This document shows positions 11,401 to 22,886 of a DNA stretch of 64,000 nt, piece after piece. Source of the DNA: Isoetes taiwanensis (lineage: Eukaryota; Streptophyta; Lycopodiopsida; Isoetales; Isoetaceae); NCBI GenBank assembly GCA_021234155.1, contig JAJEKV010000291.1:1-64000 (forward strand), written 5' to 3'. The translations under genes and the position numbers were made by a program. Within the stretch, counting starts at the first letter, position 1. Each line of letters begins with the position of its first letter. The notes under the pieces are model-generated. The model saw only the letters and a program-made list of their open reading frames with translations, did no database searches and was not told the DNA's origin.

Positions 11401-12353
11401 GGCTTTCAAGGCATCCCCCGACAACTAGAGTGCATTGCAACGCAATTCGACGCTCTCCAAATGACTTTGGTAAGAGGATTGAAGAGTCCTTGCCAACGGA
11501 TGTGGATTTCAGGGAAGTATGGGCAAGCCTCTCTAAGGAGGCTAGAACGGATAAAAGCGGGGAGGCCTTCAAGCATTATAAGAAGGAAGGCAACTGTTAT
11601 ACCATAAGAACAAGTTGTCGTGCGAGAATCATCGGGTGTAAGGAAGTTGATCCTCCATGACACGCATAAAATGACTCAATAGGCGGCCATGCGGGATTCA
11701 TGAAAACATATTTCAAAAGTCAGCAGCTATTATTGGGCGGGAATGAAGAAGCAAATAGCTCGCTACATCAAGGAATGTCAGCTATGCCGTGAGACGAAAT
11801 GAGCGGCGAATTCGGGGGCATTAGAGCCATTAGCGGTGCCAAATGCTAAGTGGGAGGTAATCGGCATGGATTTCATCCACGGGACTCCCAAGAACGCGAG
11901 AGGCAAGGATGCCTTGATGGTAGTGGTCGACAAGTTGTCAAAGATGGCACATTTTGTGCCTTGCGTGACCACAGATCAGCCTATGGATACAGACAAAGCT
12001 CTTCACCAAAGAGATCTTTGGGCTTCATGGCATGCCAAGGAGATTATCTCCGGCAGAGATCCGAAGTTCATGAGTGCCTTTTGGCAAGACCTCTTTGCGA
12101 TAATTCAGACCAAGCTATCCATGAGCACGGGCGTATCATCCTCGACGGATGGCAGACGGAGGCGGACCACGAGGATCTTAGAAGACATGCTACGAAACTA
12201 TGTCTGGAATAAGCAAAGTATGTGGGAAGAATTTATTCACTTGGTGGAGTTTGCATACAATAGCACCAAGCAGGAATCGGCCCCAAATGTCGCCATTTAT
12301 GATCAATTATGGCTATCTCGTTTGCCTAACTCCGCACACTTGGCACAACCCAG
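11401..12353 (+). pseudogene. pol: Element B integrase
   Basis: The H2C2 zinc-binding part is at about 11600-11800 (shifted frames, GGHAGF-like GGHAGFMKTYFK). The catalytic core at 11836-12360 begins NAKWEVIGMDFIHGTPKN, with the first catalytic Asp in GMDF. VVVDKLSKMAHFVPC follows, then the second Asp in SGRDPKFMSAFW. MWEEFIHLVEFAYNS closes the core. The catalytic Glu segment near 12150 is frameshifted, so the D,D,E triad is not in one frame. The product would insert the DNA copy. This same gene in element A is the target into which B itself was inserted. Confidence 0.85.
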
Positions 12354-12889
12354 GTGTCAAAAGTAGAAGTTTCAAGCAGCCAGATGTTGGCCGATATGCA
12401 GCAGCTCGTGGAAGAGGTTCGAGGGTATTCTGCTAGCAGCAAGAAGTCGACAAAGAGCATCGTAGATAAGCATCGAACGGTAAGAGAGTTCAAAGTTGGA
12501 GATGATGTATGGCTCAAGATAAAGGTGAAGCGGTAAGCTCGTGGATTGGCAATTGCAAGAAGCTTGCTCCAAGGTGGGCTGGACCCTTCAGAATAATCAA
12601 GAGAGTAGGTAATCAATCCTACAAGTTAGAATTGCCAGCACACCTAAAGATTCATAAGGTCTTCCACGTGAGTTTGTTGAAGAAGCATACTCCAAATCCA
12701 GACGAAGTTTTGGACACTCCAACGTTGTTGGAAATGACGGAGGAGCAGCTGGAAATAGTTCCAGAAATGATTCTTGATAAAGCTTTCAAGAAGACAAGGA
12801 GGTCGGAGTTCCTCCAATACTTGGTCAAGTGGAAACACTTGCCAGTGGAAGACGCCACGTGGGTACTTAAGAAGGATTTGGTAAAGTAA
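12354..12889 (+). pseudogene. pol: Element B integrase C-terminus and chromodomain
   Basis: The frame 12509-12889 is open for 126 codons. It contains the GPF-type C-terminal domain (LAPRWAGPFRIIKRVGNQSY, then LKIHKVFHVSLLKKH) followed by a chromodomain, RRSEFLQYLVKWKHLPVEDA then TWVLKKDLVK. Aromatic residues Y, W and W of the chromodomain cage region are visible. This identifies the element as a chromovirus of the Ty3/Gypsy group, whose chromodomains steer integration toward particular chromatin. It is the best preserved part of element B. The frame is separated from the core by shifts near 12360 and 12536. Confidence 0.88.
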
Positions 12890-13827
12890 AGTACCACAGT
12901 TTATGGAGCAATGGGACTGAAGGTCATCTCCGAAGAAATCGGCCTGCATGTCGATTTGCGAGGTTAATTCTTGTATAGATTAATCTACGCATGCAACCTA
13001 TGCTTGGTATGGGTCGCATGCGCTGTTACCGATGATGAGACCACTACGGTGATCTCTAGGGCGTGGTGTAATGTCAATGTAGGCATGACCGCGTTTCCGC
13101 TTGGGCGAGTGGAAGGTAGATTAGAAAGTCTACTTCTGTCCCACGGAAGGAGACGGCCTCGAGAGAAAAGAGGTCATTAAGGAATGCATTGATAGGGAAA
13201 GCACCTTTAGCCCCATATATGCTTTGATAGGAGGAATCCATCCTTCACGCCCCCACGCGAGAAGGATATCCTCCCACCGGGCAACTAGAGGTGTAGGCAT
13301 GAGCGGCATATAGGCATATAGGCGCTGTCTCCCCGGCCATTATGGAAGATTCATCCTCTTCCTACGCCGGGAGATTAGCCATGCATTCATGTAGATAGGT
13401 GGGGTGGTCACCATATAACCAAAATTTATTAAACAATTAAAACGGTACTAACGTAGTGTCGACCTGCAGGCCAGTAGAGCGCTCCGGAGGGCAAGGAGGT
13501 CGAGCTACGAAGACTTGCAACACAAGTTTTGTTGGAATGTGTTGCAAGGAATGAAGAGTACCTCGGACAGTAATTATAGATATGAAATGCTGAAATTTTG
13601 TCTAACTTAACATAGTGAATAACTTGTTAATGGTGTTATGAATTGATAAGTATTCCATAATATAATAACGTAATAATGTTCTAAAAGTAATTACCTTAGA
13701 GTAATCGCGATAAATGTATAAAGATTATATTGTAGGTATCACGTTGATTGCAGGTTGCAGGTTAGGAAGATCCCAAGGTGGGGAGACCCACGATGCTGCG
13801 GACAGCATCATTTCAAGGTGGGGAGAA
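12890..13827 (+). other. Element B 3' untranslated region with double polypurine tract
   Basis: Non-coding tail. Two purine tracts, AAGGTGGGGAGA at 13775-13786 and AAGGTGGGGAGAA at 13815-13827, flank a hairpin with stem GATGCTG/CAGCATC at 13792-13809. The second tract touches the TGTGACG start of the 3' LTR. The layout is conserved in element A (396-449). No gene is supported in the rest. Confidence 0.72.
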
Positions 13828-15398
13828 TGTGACGTTCAAAGACAAAGATACGCCCCGGGGCGTACATTGTAATCGCTTGCCCGCGCCGACACGCCACACC
13901 GGATTGACGGTGCATGTAACGGATAGCCAGGTAAAGTAGCCCTAGGGGCAACTTGCTAGGAGTGTTCATATATTATTAATGTGCACATGTGCACATTAAT
14001 GAGGGCACACTTTCCATGTTGGCATATTTTGCCACCTAGCCACTAAAGGCAAGTGGGGCCTTTCCAATTATCCCACATGCCAAATTGGGTAATTGGAAAC
14101 CCTAGCCTAAACCCCATGTCTATTTAGGGTAGGAAAACCCTAGCTTGCTAGTTTTTCGTCCTTAGGGTTTTAGAGCTCAGTTTTGGCTGCCCCAGGAGCC
14201 AAAACCGCCTCCCGTGACGCCTAAGTTTAATTGCATCTATCATTTCCCCTGGACCCCATTTCAAAGCAGATGGTTGAACTCAGGTCGGGGAGGAGCCACT
14301 CAAGGATCAGTATTTGGTCAATTTAATAGCTTAAACCGTCTTCTAGTCATAGAATCGTAGGGTTTAGACTATTAAATTGCCCATAGTAGCTATCTAGATC
14401 TTAGATCTAGGACACTAACTAAAAAGAACCTAACTCTATGATTAGATCTAGTTCTTTAGCTCTTCCGCGGATATATTTGGATGATGTATTTCTGTGAACT
14501 CCTTGTATTGGGAAGGGGGTAGAGGCCCTAAAGCTTGTAGTTGATGCTCCTAGAGTAGCCTCTCTAGCACTGCTTGATTCGCCTGCGTGTACAAGAGCCA
14601 CACCGGGTTGTGGGTGAAGGGGCCAGGCGGCTAAAAAAGGAGGTTCATGTCACGACTCTTGAACGATCCCCGGGTGTGTAAAGCCTACGGGGATCATTGT
14701 GACTAGGTCTAATGGCTTACCACCGAAAGTGCGGGTAAGGCATGGGCATTCACACCCGTGAAGTGGTGTACACTTTCCGGTGGGTTCACCGAATACGAGG
14801 CGGTGGCCCCTCTAGTCACCTTTGAGTTAGCATGCAGATCTGGAGGGAGTGATCCCTACACGCCCCATCCGAATCGGGAGGATGAGACCGGGGAATAGCC
14901 CCTTCGGCTATGCATCCCGTGGGCTATCAGTCCTCGACACTTTTCAACCTACTCGCAAAGTGTGCACTGTGGAGGGGCGGATGGAGTGGACAACCCTATG
15001 CCATGTTCTTATGCCAGCCAAATCCATTGCCATGAATGCATGCTCCGCGAACTCACGGAGACCCAAGCCGTCACCATCCTTTGAGTCCGAGCCTTGGGTA
15101 GGATCCCCCTATGTGATGTGCTGATCTTTGTCTATGCAGATATGAGGGGACCATCCTTCGAGATGGTCACGGGGATGTTGATGTATGTGCTACCGACATG
15201 TATGTTTACGCTTCCGCAGCCTAGGTAGGCCCCGAGGGAGACGGGTAGAATGACACCTTCACTCTCCCCATCGAGACTCGATGCACGGTGCAAAGTGATA
15301 TGTGGAGGGCCCCCGTATCAGCATGGAGCTGGTGTGGGGAAGAACTCCTCGTTTGTATACGGTGAGAAAACGAGATATACCAGTAGGGGGACGCCACA
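13828..15398 (+). repeat. Element B 3' LTR
   Basis: It starts TGTGACG after the polypurine tract, ends in CCACA at 15398, and is 1571 bp long. It is a direct repeat of 2316-3851 with many small differences, which suggests the insertion is not recent. A TATA-like GTCTATTTAGG lies near 14120. Immediately right of it the minus-strand integrase of element A resumes. Confidence 0.9.
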
Positions 15399-15820
15399 CC
15401 GCGGATGAAATCCATGCCGATTACCTCCCCACTTAGCGTTTGGCACCGCTAATGGCTCCAATGCTCCCCGAATTTAAGCTGCCCGCCTTTTGCTCTGGCA
15501 CGACATAGCCGGGCATTCCTTGATGTAGCGAGCCACCCGCTTCTTCATTCTCGGCCAATAATAGCCGCCGCGTACTTTGAAATATGTTTTCATGAATCCC
15601 GCATGGCCAGCTATTGGGCTGTGCCAGCGTGTCGTGGAGGATCAATTTCCTTACACCTGATGATTCGGGTACGCACAACTTGTTCTTATGGTATAACAGG
15701 TTGCCTTCCTTCTTAAAATGCTTAAAGGCCTCCCGCTCCTTATCTGTTCTAGCCTCCCTAGAGAGACTTGCCCATACTTCCTTGAAATCCACGTCCGTTG
15801 GCAAGGACTCTTCAATCTTT
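15399..15820 (-). pseudogene. pol: Element A integrase N-terminal half
   Basis: Minus-strand frame 15433-15804 carries DVDFKEVWASLSREARTDKE, then HKNKLCVPESSGVRKLILHD and a shifted H2C2 zinc-binding region. The last matching residues next to element B are VIGMDFIH at about 15399-15425. The continuation of this integrase is at 1246-2315, on the far side of element B, so one gene lies 13 kb apart in two pieces. Confidence 0.85.
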
Positions 15821-16400
15821 TACCAAAGTCATTTGGAGATCATCGAAATTGCATTGCAATGCACTCTAGTTGTCGGGGATGCCTTGAAAGCGCATCCGCT
15901 ACCACATTGAGCTTCCCCGCTTGTAGACTATATCAAAGTCGTACTCTTCAAGGAACTCCATCCACCTTCTCTGCCTCAGGTTGAGGTGTGGTTGCGTGAA
16001 TACATATTGGAGGCTCTGGTGGTCTGTATCCAACTGGAACTTCCTTCCCAAAAGGTAGTGCCTCCAAATTCTTAATGCCCCGACAACATGAAGCAATTCT
16101 TGATGGTCGCGGCGTAAGCGTGTTTCGGCGTCGTTCATCTTCTCCGGAATCATACGCTACCCGGCGCTCTTCTTGCATAAACCGCACTTGTAGCTATCTT
16201 TTCGCGTCGATGCCGCTACAAGCTTATCTTTCTACGGGTCCGTGAGGGGTTAAGATTGGGGCTGTTGTTAAAGCTTCCTTCAACAATTCAAACCACAGCT
16301 TTGGGCTTTCTTGTGCCAATGCTGCCCAATCTTTCACTTTCTCTGCCGGCGTCCAAGTCCGTTGGCGGGGCTGCTATCTTGGCAAAGTTCTTTACGAACT
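15821..16400 (-). pseudogene. pol: Element A RNase H region
   Basis: The minus-strand frame 15899-16153 is well preserved: EKMNDAETRLRRDHQELLHV, then WRHYLLGRKFQLDTDHQSLQ, then RRWMEFLEEYDFDIVYKRG. The Asp in TDHQSL is the late catalytic residue of Ty3-type RNase H. The upstream part (LVATDAS region near 16200) is shifted. It lies between RT and integrase as expected. Confidence 0.82.
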
Positions 16401-17230
16401 TCCTGTAGTACCAGGCTGGTAGGAAACCCCCGACTTCATGCACATTGTTCGGCGGCCGGCCGAATGGCGGCTTCAATCTTTGCGAGGATCCGCCGAGATG
16501 CCTTCTGGCTGAGATCACATGTCCTAGATACTCCACCTTCCCCATTTGCGAAGTGGCGCCCGACAACTTGGCATGCATAACCGGTGCTTCTTCAACTTCT
16601 CCGGCACTCTTCTCAAGTGTTGTGCGTGCTCTTCAAGGGATACGCTATACACCAAAATGTCATCAAAGAAAACAACCACGAAGGTGTCTAAGAACTCCTC
16701 GAAGATGTCGTTCATGAGCCTCATGAGCGTTTATGGGGCATTCGATAAGCGAAGGGCATTAACGTGAACTCATAGTGCCCATACCGTTCGAAGGCGGTCT
16801 TATGGATATCTTCTTCCTTTATCCCGATCTGATGATAACCCGACCTTAAGTCAATTTTGGAGAAGATCTTTGCACCTTGGAGCTGATCCATCAAGTCATC
16901 GATCCGGGGAGCGTACTTGTTCTTAATGGTGTGCTTGTTCAACTGCGCCTATAGTCTATGCACATCCTTAACCGCCATCCTTCTTCTTAACGAAGAGAAT
17001 GGGTGCTCCAAATGGCGAAACACTAGGTCTAATAAAACCTAGGTCAAAGCGGCTCACGAATCGCTTCTTTAGCTCAGACAATTCTGCGTTGTCATTCTAT
17101 ATGGAGCCTTGCTTCGTTGGCTTTGTTCTGGTTCGAGTGCAATCTCGCACTCAACTCCTATAAGGAGGGGCCGCTTGATCTCATCACGGAAAGAGATCAT
17201 GGAACTTCGTGATCAGCTTAGCTACTTGCC
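16401..17230 (-). pseudogene. pol: Element A reverse transcriptase
   Basis: Read on the minus strand. [20 protein letters not shown] and [20 protein letters not shown] are in frame 16721-16942. RLMNDIFEEFLDTFVVVFFD and the rest of the active site, DILVYS, are in frame 16524-16724. VEYLGHVISA and KFVKNFAKIAAP are in frame 16288-16578. These are the palm motifs and thumb of a Ty3/Gypsy RT, better preserved than in element B. Frameshifts lie near 16720 and 16570. The upstream part (FVKKKDG region) lies near 16960-17010 in shifted frames. Confidence 0.87.
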
Positions 17231-17800
17231 CGACAACTTCTGGCGAGCACCTTGTCTTCTTTGCTTCCTTAGATTCGGCTCACTAATCTCAAGCTTGAAG
17301 ATGTATGCCACTGCTTCGCTCTTGATGCACTTGGGACGGTCTCTTAGAAGACATGCAGCGCATGATGGGGACAACTTCTTTACTGTGATTTCGATGATCT
17401 TGCCGTCGAGGCGTTGGGAAGGTCACTTTCCGCTTTCCACGGTCGATAATGGCCCTGGCTGGCCCAAGGTACTCCATTCCTATGATCAAGTCATACTTGC
17501 CAATGCCCATTACTTCTGCCCCCATCCGGATATTAATCCACGCAAGTTGATGTCGAAGTTAATTCTCTTGCCCGGCCGTCGCCTCCAGCGCACCACTTGC
17601 TAAGACAACGGGTTTTGGCTTTGACTTTAGCGCTTCAACTTCAACATTTGAACCATTCGGGGGATGCAAAGTTATGGCTACTTCACGAGTCTATCAAGAC
17701 TATGAAGGACTTGGCCTTGGCCTTCCCCTTGTGGAAATTACCTTATCTTGGCTCTCTGCTTGCTCAGTATCTATTGCGGCAAAGATATGACCTCACCACG
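17231..17800 (-). pseudogene. pol: Element A protease region
   Basis: Minus strand. The sequence encoding SFIVLIDS lies near 17690-17715, followed by HNFASPEWFKC-like codons. Frame 17289-17525 gives GIGKYDLIIGMEYLGPARAI, the second conserved block of the retropepsin fold. Order and spacing match element B 9481-9978. It is broken by shifts. Confidence 0.72.
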
Positions 17801-19143
17801 AATGTAGTCGCGGGCTTCTTCGCCCCGTCGTCGACACGGGAAGCGTCCCAATCTCCCAACTCCGCCAGAGCTGCACTCATGGACGTAGAGGCGGTTTGCT
17901 GTCCTATGGCCTGGCTGGAAACACCGAAACGGGCACATTTGCTTTTCTATGCACTCCCTGCCTCTTTTCCTTGGGCATCGCCGCAAAAGGATCGCCTTTG
18001 CTTTGGAGTAGTTTGACCCCTCACCGCTTGTCCTTGAAGGACACACGCTTCTTCTCCTCGGCTGTTTCCCCGGTTCCCACCATATGGGGGCTCTATTTGG
18101 ACTGGATTTGGCTTTGCCCTAGGGCTATAGCTTCCTTTCGCCTTGCCTTTATCACGGAAATCGGCTGCCGCTCGCCGCTATTCGGAGGTCCCCCCCTCGC
18201 AAGCTTATAGCCTTGGATTCCGCTTCCCGCATCTTGTCCTAGGGTTTATTGCCCTCACAAGCTTGCGGATCTCCTCATTCAGCCCCTCAATATAGCTTTC
18301 TCTTTGCATGCTTCTCTCCCAACTTTGGCACATACTGCCTTAGCCTCATGAATTCCTCTCGTATATTGCGGACTGATTTGTTGCCTTCTTTGCAACCTAT
18401 AAAATTCTTTGCATCATCTTTGGACTTATGTTCCCTCGGAACGTAGTGGCGCTTTGAAGGCTTTAGCAAACTTTTCGAACTTACAAGCATCCCGCAAGCC
18501 ATGTGCCTTTGCATAACCCTTCCACCAATCTGGCGGCTCCTTTCAAGTTGGCTGTTGCAACTCTGCCTTTGTCTTTATCCTTCATGCCATAAGCATTGCG
18601 GTACTCACTCATCTCGTCCAGCCATGCCTCGCTTCCAATCTGACACAATTTCTCCCACGAAGCTGTTTCGATTCCAGGGCCTTCCATACATTGCCGGTCG
18701 CGGAATCTACCTTCTTTACGGTAGTCGGAGGCCACGGTGTCTCTTTGTCGATCCATCACGGGGTGTTCTCTCGCCTTCCCTCTTGGTGTTCCTTTGCCTT
18801 CCATCACATTGGGTCCCGAGCTGCTCTTCCTCTTCTTGGTCGGTCCGAGTCGAACGAGTCGGAAGATTAGGGCTGGAGGATCTCCTTCTCTTGCTCCTCT
18901 TCTTGTCCCTTCTGCTCTCCGTGATGCTTCTGCGGCAGCCCGGCGTTGCCACAAGAACCCACTCACGCTTGCTTGGGGACGGTAAGGCCTTTATCGCTCG
19001 GTCCAGTCCTCATCGGGCTATCTCCTCCTCCGGGGTCATGGGTTCCATATCTTCAAATAGGTTCCTTTAGGGGTGGTGCAGGCGGGGCAGTCGCTCTTCT
19101 ATAAGGTCTCGCAGTTGTCGTTCCCCTGCGCTTAGTCCTCTAG
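17801..19143 (-). pseudogene. gag: Element A gag part b: capsid and zinc knuckle
   Basis: Minus strand. Frame 18481-18966 holds an Arg/Lys-rich segment and then EAWLDEMSEYRNAYGMKDKD and KGRVATANLKGAARLVEGL, the capsid region shared with elements B and C. Frame 17771-18046 contains a zinc knuckle, CPFRCFQPGHRTAN, of CCHC type with the last Cys lost to a shift. Shared words RHYVPREHKSKDDAK and REEFMRLRQYVPKLGE (18287-18514) lie between. It would package element RNA. Confidence 0.75.
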
Positions 19144-19326
19144 CTGCATCCACAAGTGATTCATGGCTATATGGTTAGTTCCATTTGTTCTCTTGCATTG
19201 TTTATGTTTGTTGGTATAATTGTGGGGCAAAAATACATCAACAAAACATTTAAAGTGCAATAGGATTTACATTCATATATCATATAATATTTCAGATACA
19301 CAAAGTCTCCGGGATCAAGAGTCTAA
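19144..19326 (-). other. Element A conserved spacer in gag, candidate intron
   Basis: It is equivalent to 7970-8148 of element B. On the minus strand it has TTTTGTTGATGTATTTTTG, then CAACAAACATAAACAATGC, a CTAAC (plus 19174-19178), and GATGCAG immediately before gag part b. Stops occur in all frames. Confidence 0.42.
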
Positions 19327-20839
19327 CTAGTCTTGAAATCGCCGGTAAGACGGGTTGTCTTCAAGAAACTTCTTAACTTGGGCCGTCCCTACCGAGTGAC
19401 CCAAGTTCCTGATGATGCTTGCCGACGAGCCTCCCTGTATGGCCCTCACCAGGTCTTCTACCCTGCGGTCGGATGTAAGGGCCGCAGTCACTGCCAATCT
19501 CGCCTGACGTCGGTGGGGTATGGCGAAGTCGAAGAGGTCAAGTGCCATTGCCCTCTTGACTAAAAGACGGCATAGTCGGCGTTTGTTGCTGACCGAGCAT
19601 GCTGCCGGCGAGAGTGCAATCGGCATGAACACTCCTTCTTCACCTACGGGACTGAACTTGCGATTGTATTACGCTATTCTCCCATCCATCGCCACGGCAA
19701 GTAGTACTGGCGACTGTCGTTGTGTGTGCAGAAGCTTCTCGCTTGTTTGGTCTCGACTCTGTACTTGTGAAAACTCGTCGACCTCAATTTGGTCAGCTCT
19801 CCTGTAGTCTTCAATTGTGCGGTCGAGCCTCGAGGTCGATTCCTTCTCCTTTTGGCAGCGGTGATGTCGAAGGACTTCGGCATTAGGATGCTCGTGGTCT
19901 TCCTACGGATCCCCATCTGTTCACGGAGGGCGAACTCCTCCTCGTTGGCGACTCCCTTTCGTCCATCATTTGCACGATCTTCTTTGTAAGGGCACGGATA
20001 TCGGAGGTCGCCTCCCCTGTGGCAAGGTGTCGGCCTCCCTCACTTGAAGCGGAAAGTCCGAGGCTCCTCCGGACGATGAAGTCATCCATGTCGGCCTGCG
20101 CCGGTTGGTGGAGCAGATTCGTCCAACGGACTCCCTCTCCCCGCATTGGAAGGAAGGTTACGATGTCGCCAGGAGGTAGATACTCTCCTCTCCGTTGATG
20201 ATGATAGGGGCTAGGCTTGTGATGCCCAGCCCGAAGTGGGGAAGCAACTTTCGATGTCCCCGGCTCTGCCGAAATTGATCGGCTCTGCGCCGCTTGGCGC
20301 CGTTCTTCGCTGCGAGTCGAGCCTCAGTGTATCCTTCTGTTGTCCGATTCCTCTTCATCCTCTCTTGCTTCCACGTTCTGTTGATCGCAGCGACATGCGC
20401 TCTTCCCCTTACCTTTGCTATGGGGTCTACCTCCATCCGGAGGGGATAGAGGTTGCCCCCATCCGGGTTCTGGTGGGATAAGAAGATGGCTAGGGGTCTG
20501 CGGTGTAAGAGAAGTACTTGGTCCTATTGGTCGTCGGGGACCATGTAGTCGGGCAACCTCTGGCGCCTTGTTAGTCAAGTACTTGGCGATGTTGGGGACA
20601 TCGCCCAAGGCCGCTTTGAAGGGATGGGCGAGGGAACGGCATCCTATGCAAGGGGGACTTGAACAAGGGAGGGTCCTACCCTAGCTTGAAGTGCTAGCAC
20701 CTGCCTATAAGTGGGGTTGCATTTAGCATTAAGCTTGATGTCGATTTCTTTCACAAAGACTTGGAAGATGTCGTTGACATGCGGCAGATGGGCACATGGG
20801 CCGCACTCATACCATCAAGCCCGAAGTCAGCGTGGCCAT
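19327..20839 (-). pseudogene. gag: Element A gag part a (N-terminal region)
   Basis: The minus-strand ATG at 20839 gives MATLTSGLDG, matching the MATSISGDGG start of element B, 109 bp after a TATA box. Frame 20324-20608 reads MGDVPNIAKYLTNKAPEVAR, then a Pro-rich and a charged segment. Frame 19327-19632 ends DLVRAIQGGSSASIIRNLGH and VKKFLEDNPSYRRFQD, then a stop. The tail is shared by the other Ty3 copies. Between these are several frameshifts. No enzymatic motif is seen, consistent with structural Gag. Confidence 0.65.
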
Positions 20840-21405
20840 TGATCTAACAAAGAAGGGAGTATCAAGCGGATGCGGCGCCTCGAGAATTTGAAGATCGCCC
20901 TAGCGGTGGAGAGCAAATTTGCAGGGTGCCAATTGAGAAATGGGGGACTTATTTATAGAAAAGGGGGAAACCCTAATTTTTGGATGACTTAGAATTTACT
21001 GAGATTAGGCAATTCTGACCTATTAAGTGATGCAATTGCAAGTTTGAAGTATATTTCTAGGGTTTGAGCATGCTAAGGACAGCTACTGAACCTATTGTAC
21101 AATTTGGAGATCATTTGGTGAGGGAATGGTACGAGGTCTCACACGTTGCGCCCAGACCGATTTTGAGAATGTCGAAATCTGCCCTGGCGCGACGTGTGAG
21201 ACATGGGTCCTAATTGGGCTAGGCTTACTCAATTTGAGTGATCTAAGGCTGTAATTCCACTAAACTCATCGAGTTAGGCAGAATTGACCCCTTACTTGGT
21301 CGATTTGGAGCTGTTTTGGGCATTTTTGGGCATGGTCTCACCGTTCGCTGCCCAAATTTCGATTTCTAAAATCTAGAAATGTCGTCTGGCGCGACGTGTG
21401 AGACA
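20840..21405 (-). promoter_or_regulatory. Element A internal promoter module before gag: two hairpins and TATA
   Basis: Two strong inverted repeats lie at 21334-21405 and 21135-21203. Both have GGTCTCAC on one side and GTGTGAGAC on the other, and the 21135 copy has near-perfect 20-bp arms containing CACACGT..GCGCC. A TATA box (minus strand CTATAAATAAG, plus 20948-20958) sits 109 bp before the gag ATG. The order, spacing and motif are the same as in the module before ORF0 at 22887-23507. Confidence 0.62.
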
Positions 21406-21537
21406 TCGTCTCAATTTTGCTCAAAGCTCCAATTTAATCAAAACAAAAGCTAGGGATCGATATCTTAACCTATTTAAACAGGGTTTGACACTTTATTTAC
21501 ACAAAAATTTCTTTATATTAACAAAATTTTCCAGTTA

Positions 21538-22886
21538 TTTACAAGATTCAAGGGCGTTCTCCCTTGATGTGCCACGGCAAGATACATATCCCTGCCTCAT
21601 GAGGGTAACCCTCTTCGGCGTGCAGATGCAGGCCGTTGAGTCTTCAAAATGCTTTACTAGGCGCCGGCCGCCTCAGTAAACACAACAACATCTCATCGGT
21701 CCGCAGCGCGTATGCGTGTTATATTCTTGCATAACCCAGCGGACCAAGCGTTGGAACGGCGCACGGGAATCAAGAGTCCAGTAACTCTTACCGAAATGGC
21801 GGATCTCCTTGAGGGCTCGTCTTCTAGCTTCTTCTTCTTGCTCGCTTCTTCCCTCGGTGCTCGGGGAGGCTTGGGCTGGGTGGCGGTGGCTTCAAGGTTT
21901 GGCTTCTTGTCGGATGTCCACCTTCGATTGTCCTTACCCTGTGCTCCTCGATAATATCGTTGTGCGCCTCCCACTTTGCCATATAAAGCGTTGTGCTCCT
22001 TGATCCTCTTACGGTAGCGGTAGACCTTTGGGGGTCTATCACATATGCTTCGTTAGCGACGGCGGGGCTTTGACTCTATCCGTCGGAGAAAAGGTGGGGG
22101 CTTAAGCTAGCTGTCCGGTCTCCTCACTGTTCTTTGGTACATGCGCTCAGGGACCTCTTCCTCTGCCAGGGGGCTTTGAAGAGCTTGCCCGTCTGCGCCC
22201 GACCGCGTAGTCTCCATCAGAATTCGTCGGTGGTGGTGGGGGTCTCCTCTCCCAGAGCGGCTCGTTGATGGCGAATCCACCGTAGCTTCCCAACCTTCAC
22301 CACCTTCCTCTTGCCTTTGCCTTTATGGCTTTGGCCTTCCTCTTTTGGATCCATTTGGCTGTGGTGGTCGTCTTCTTCGACTCTTTGTTCTCAGCTCGGC
22401 CCGTGGCGCTCTTTAGCTTCATACTTGTGGAATGGGCGGTAGTCGACCTCTTCCTCTTGAGTGAGTTATTTCTTGCTCCTCTCTTCCACTCCTCCTCTGA
22501 GGTGGATCTCGGCCAGGGTTGCTTCTGGGCTGTCGATTATCCTCTGCTCCCTGCTCCCCTCGTGGGTTGGCGTCCTCCGAGGTTGCTCTTGGACTATTGG
22601 CTGGTCTGAGCCTCTTGGCTCGGCCGCTTGCTCCTGGCTGCCAAAGCTTCCCTCCTTCCTCTTGTGCAATCTCCCTCGAGAATTCAGGGTGCATGACATC
22701 CGCCGGGTCGTCCTCTAAGAGCTCTGTATGGTCGCTCGGTCGAGCTTGTATCCTCAGATTTCGAAGAAGATTCGCCTTCAGGAGAAGGCGTTCTTGAAGG
22801 ATTCTCAGAAAGATCTTGGAGGCTGGCCTATTTGGAGGATTATTTCCGTCTAAAAGAAGCGCAGTCTGTTTGGTGCGTGCCATCAT
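21538..22886 (-). pseudogene. Element A ORF0 with histone H3-like N-terminus
   Basis: The minus-strand frame from 22886 is open for 155 codons and begins M-M-A-R-T-K-Q-T-A. After the second Met this is identical to residues 1-7 of mature histone H3. It continues with acidic patches (ELLEDDPADV) and Pro/Arg-rich disorder, and after shifts continues through 21693-22042 (KPPRAPREEASKKKKLEDEP). Its end near 21538 is similar to the end of ORF0 in element B. No known domain is recognised. Possible roles such as chromatin-reader binding are speculation. The position between two promoter modules suggests a separately expressed accessory protein. Element B has MAPTKRNQ at the same place, so the exact H3 match is not shared by both copies. 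Confidence 0.6.
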
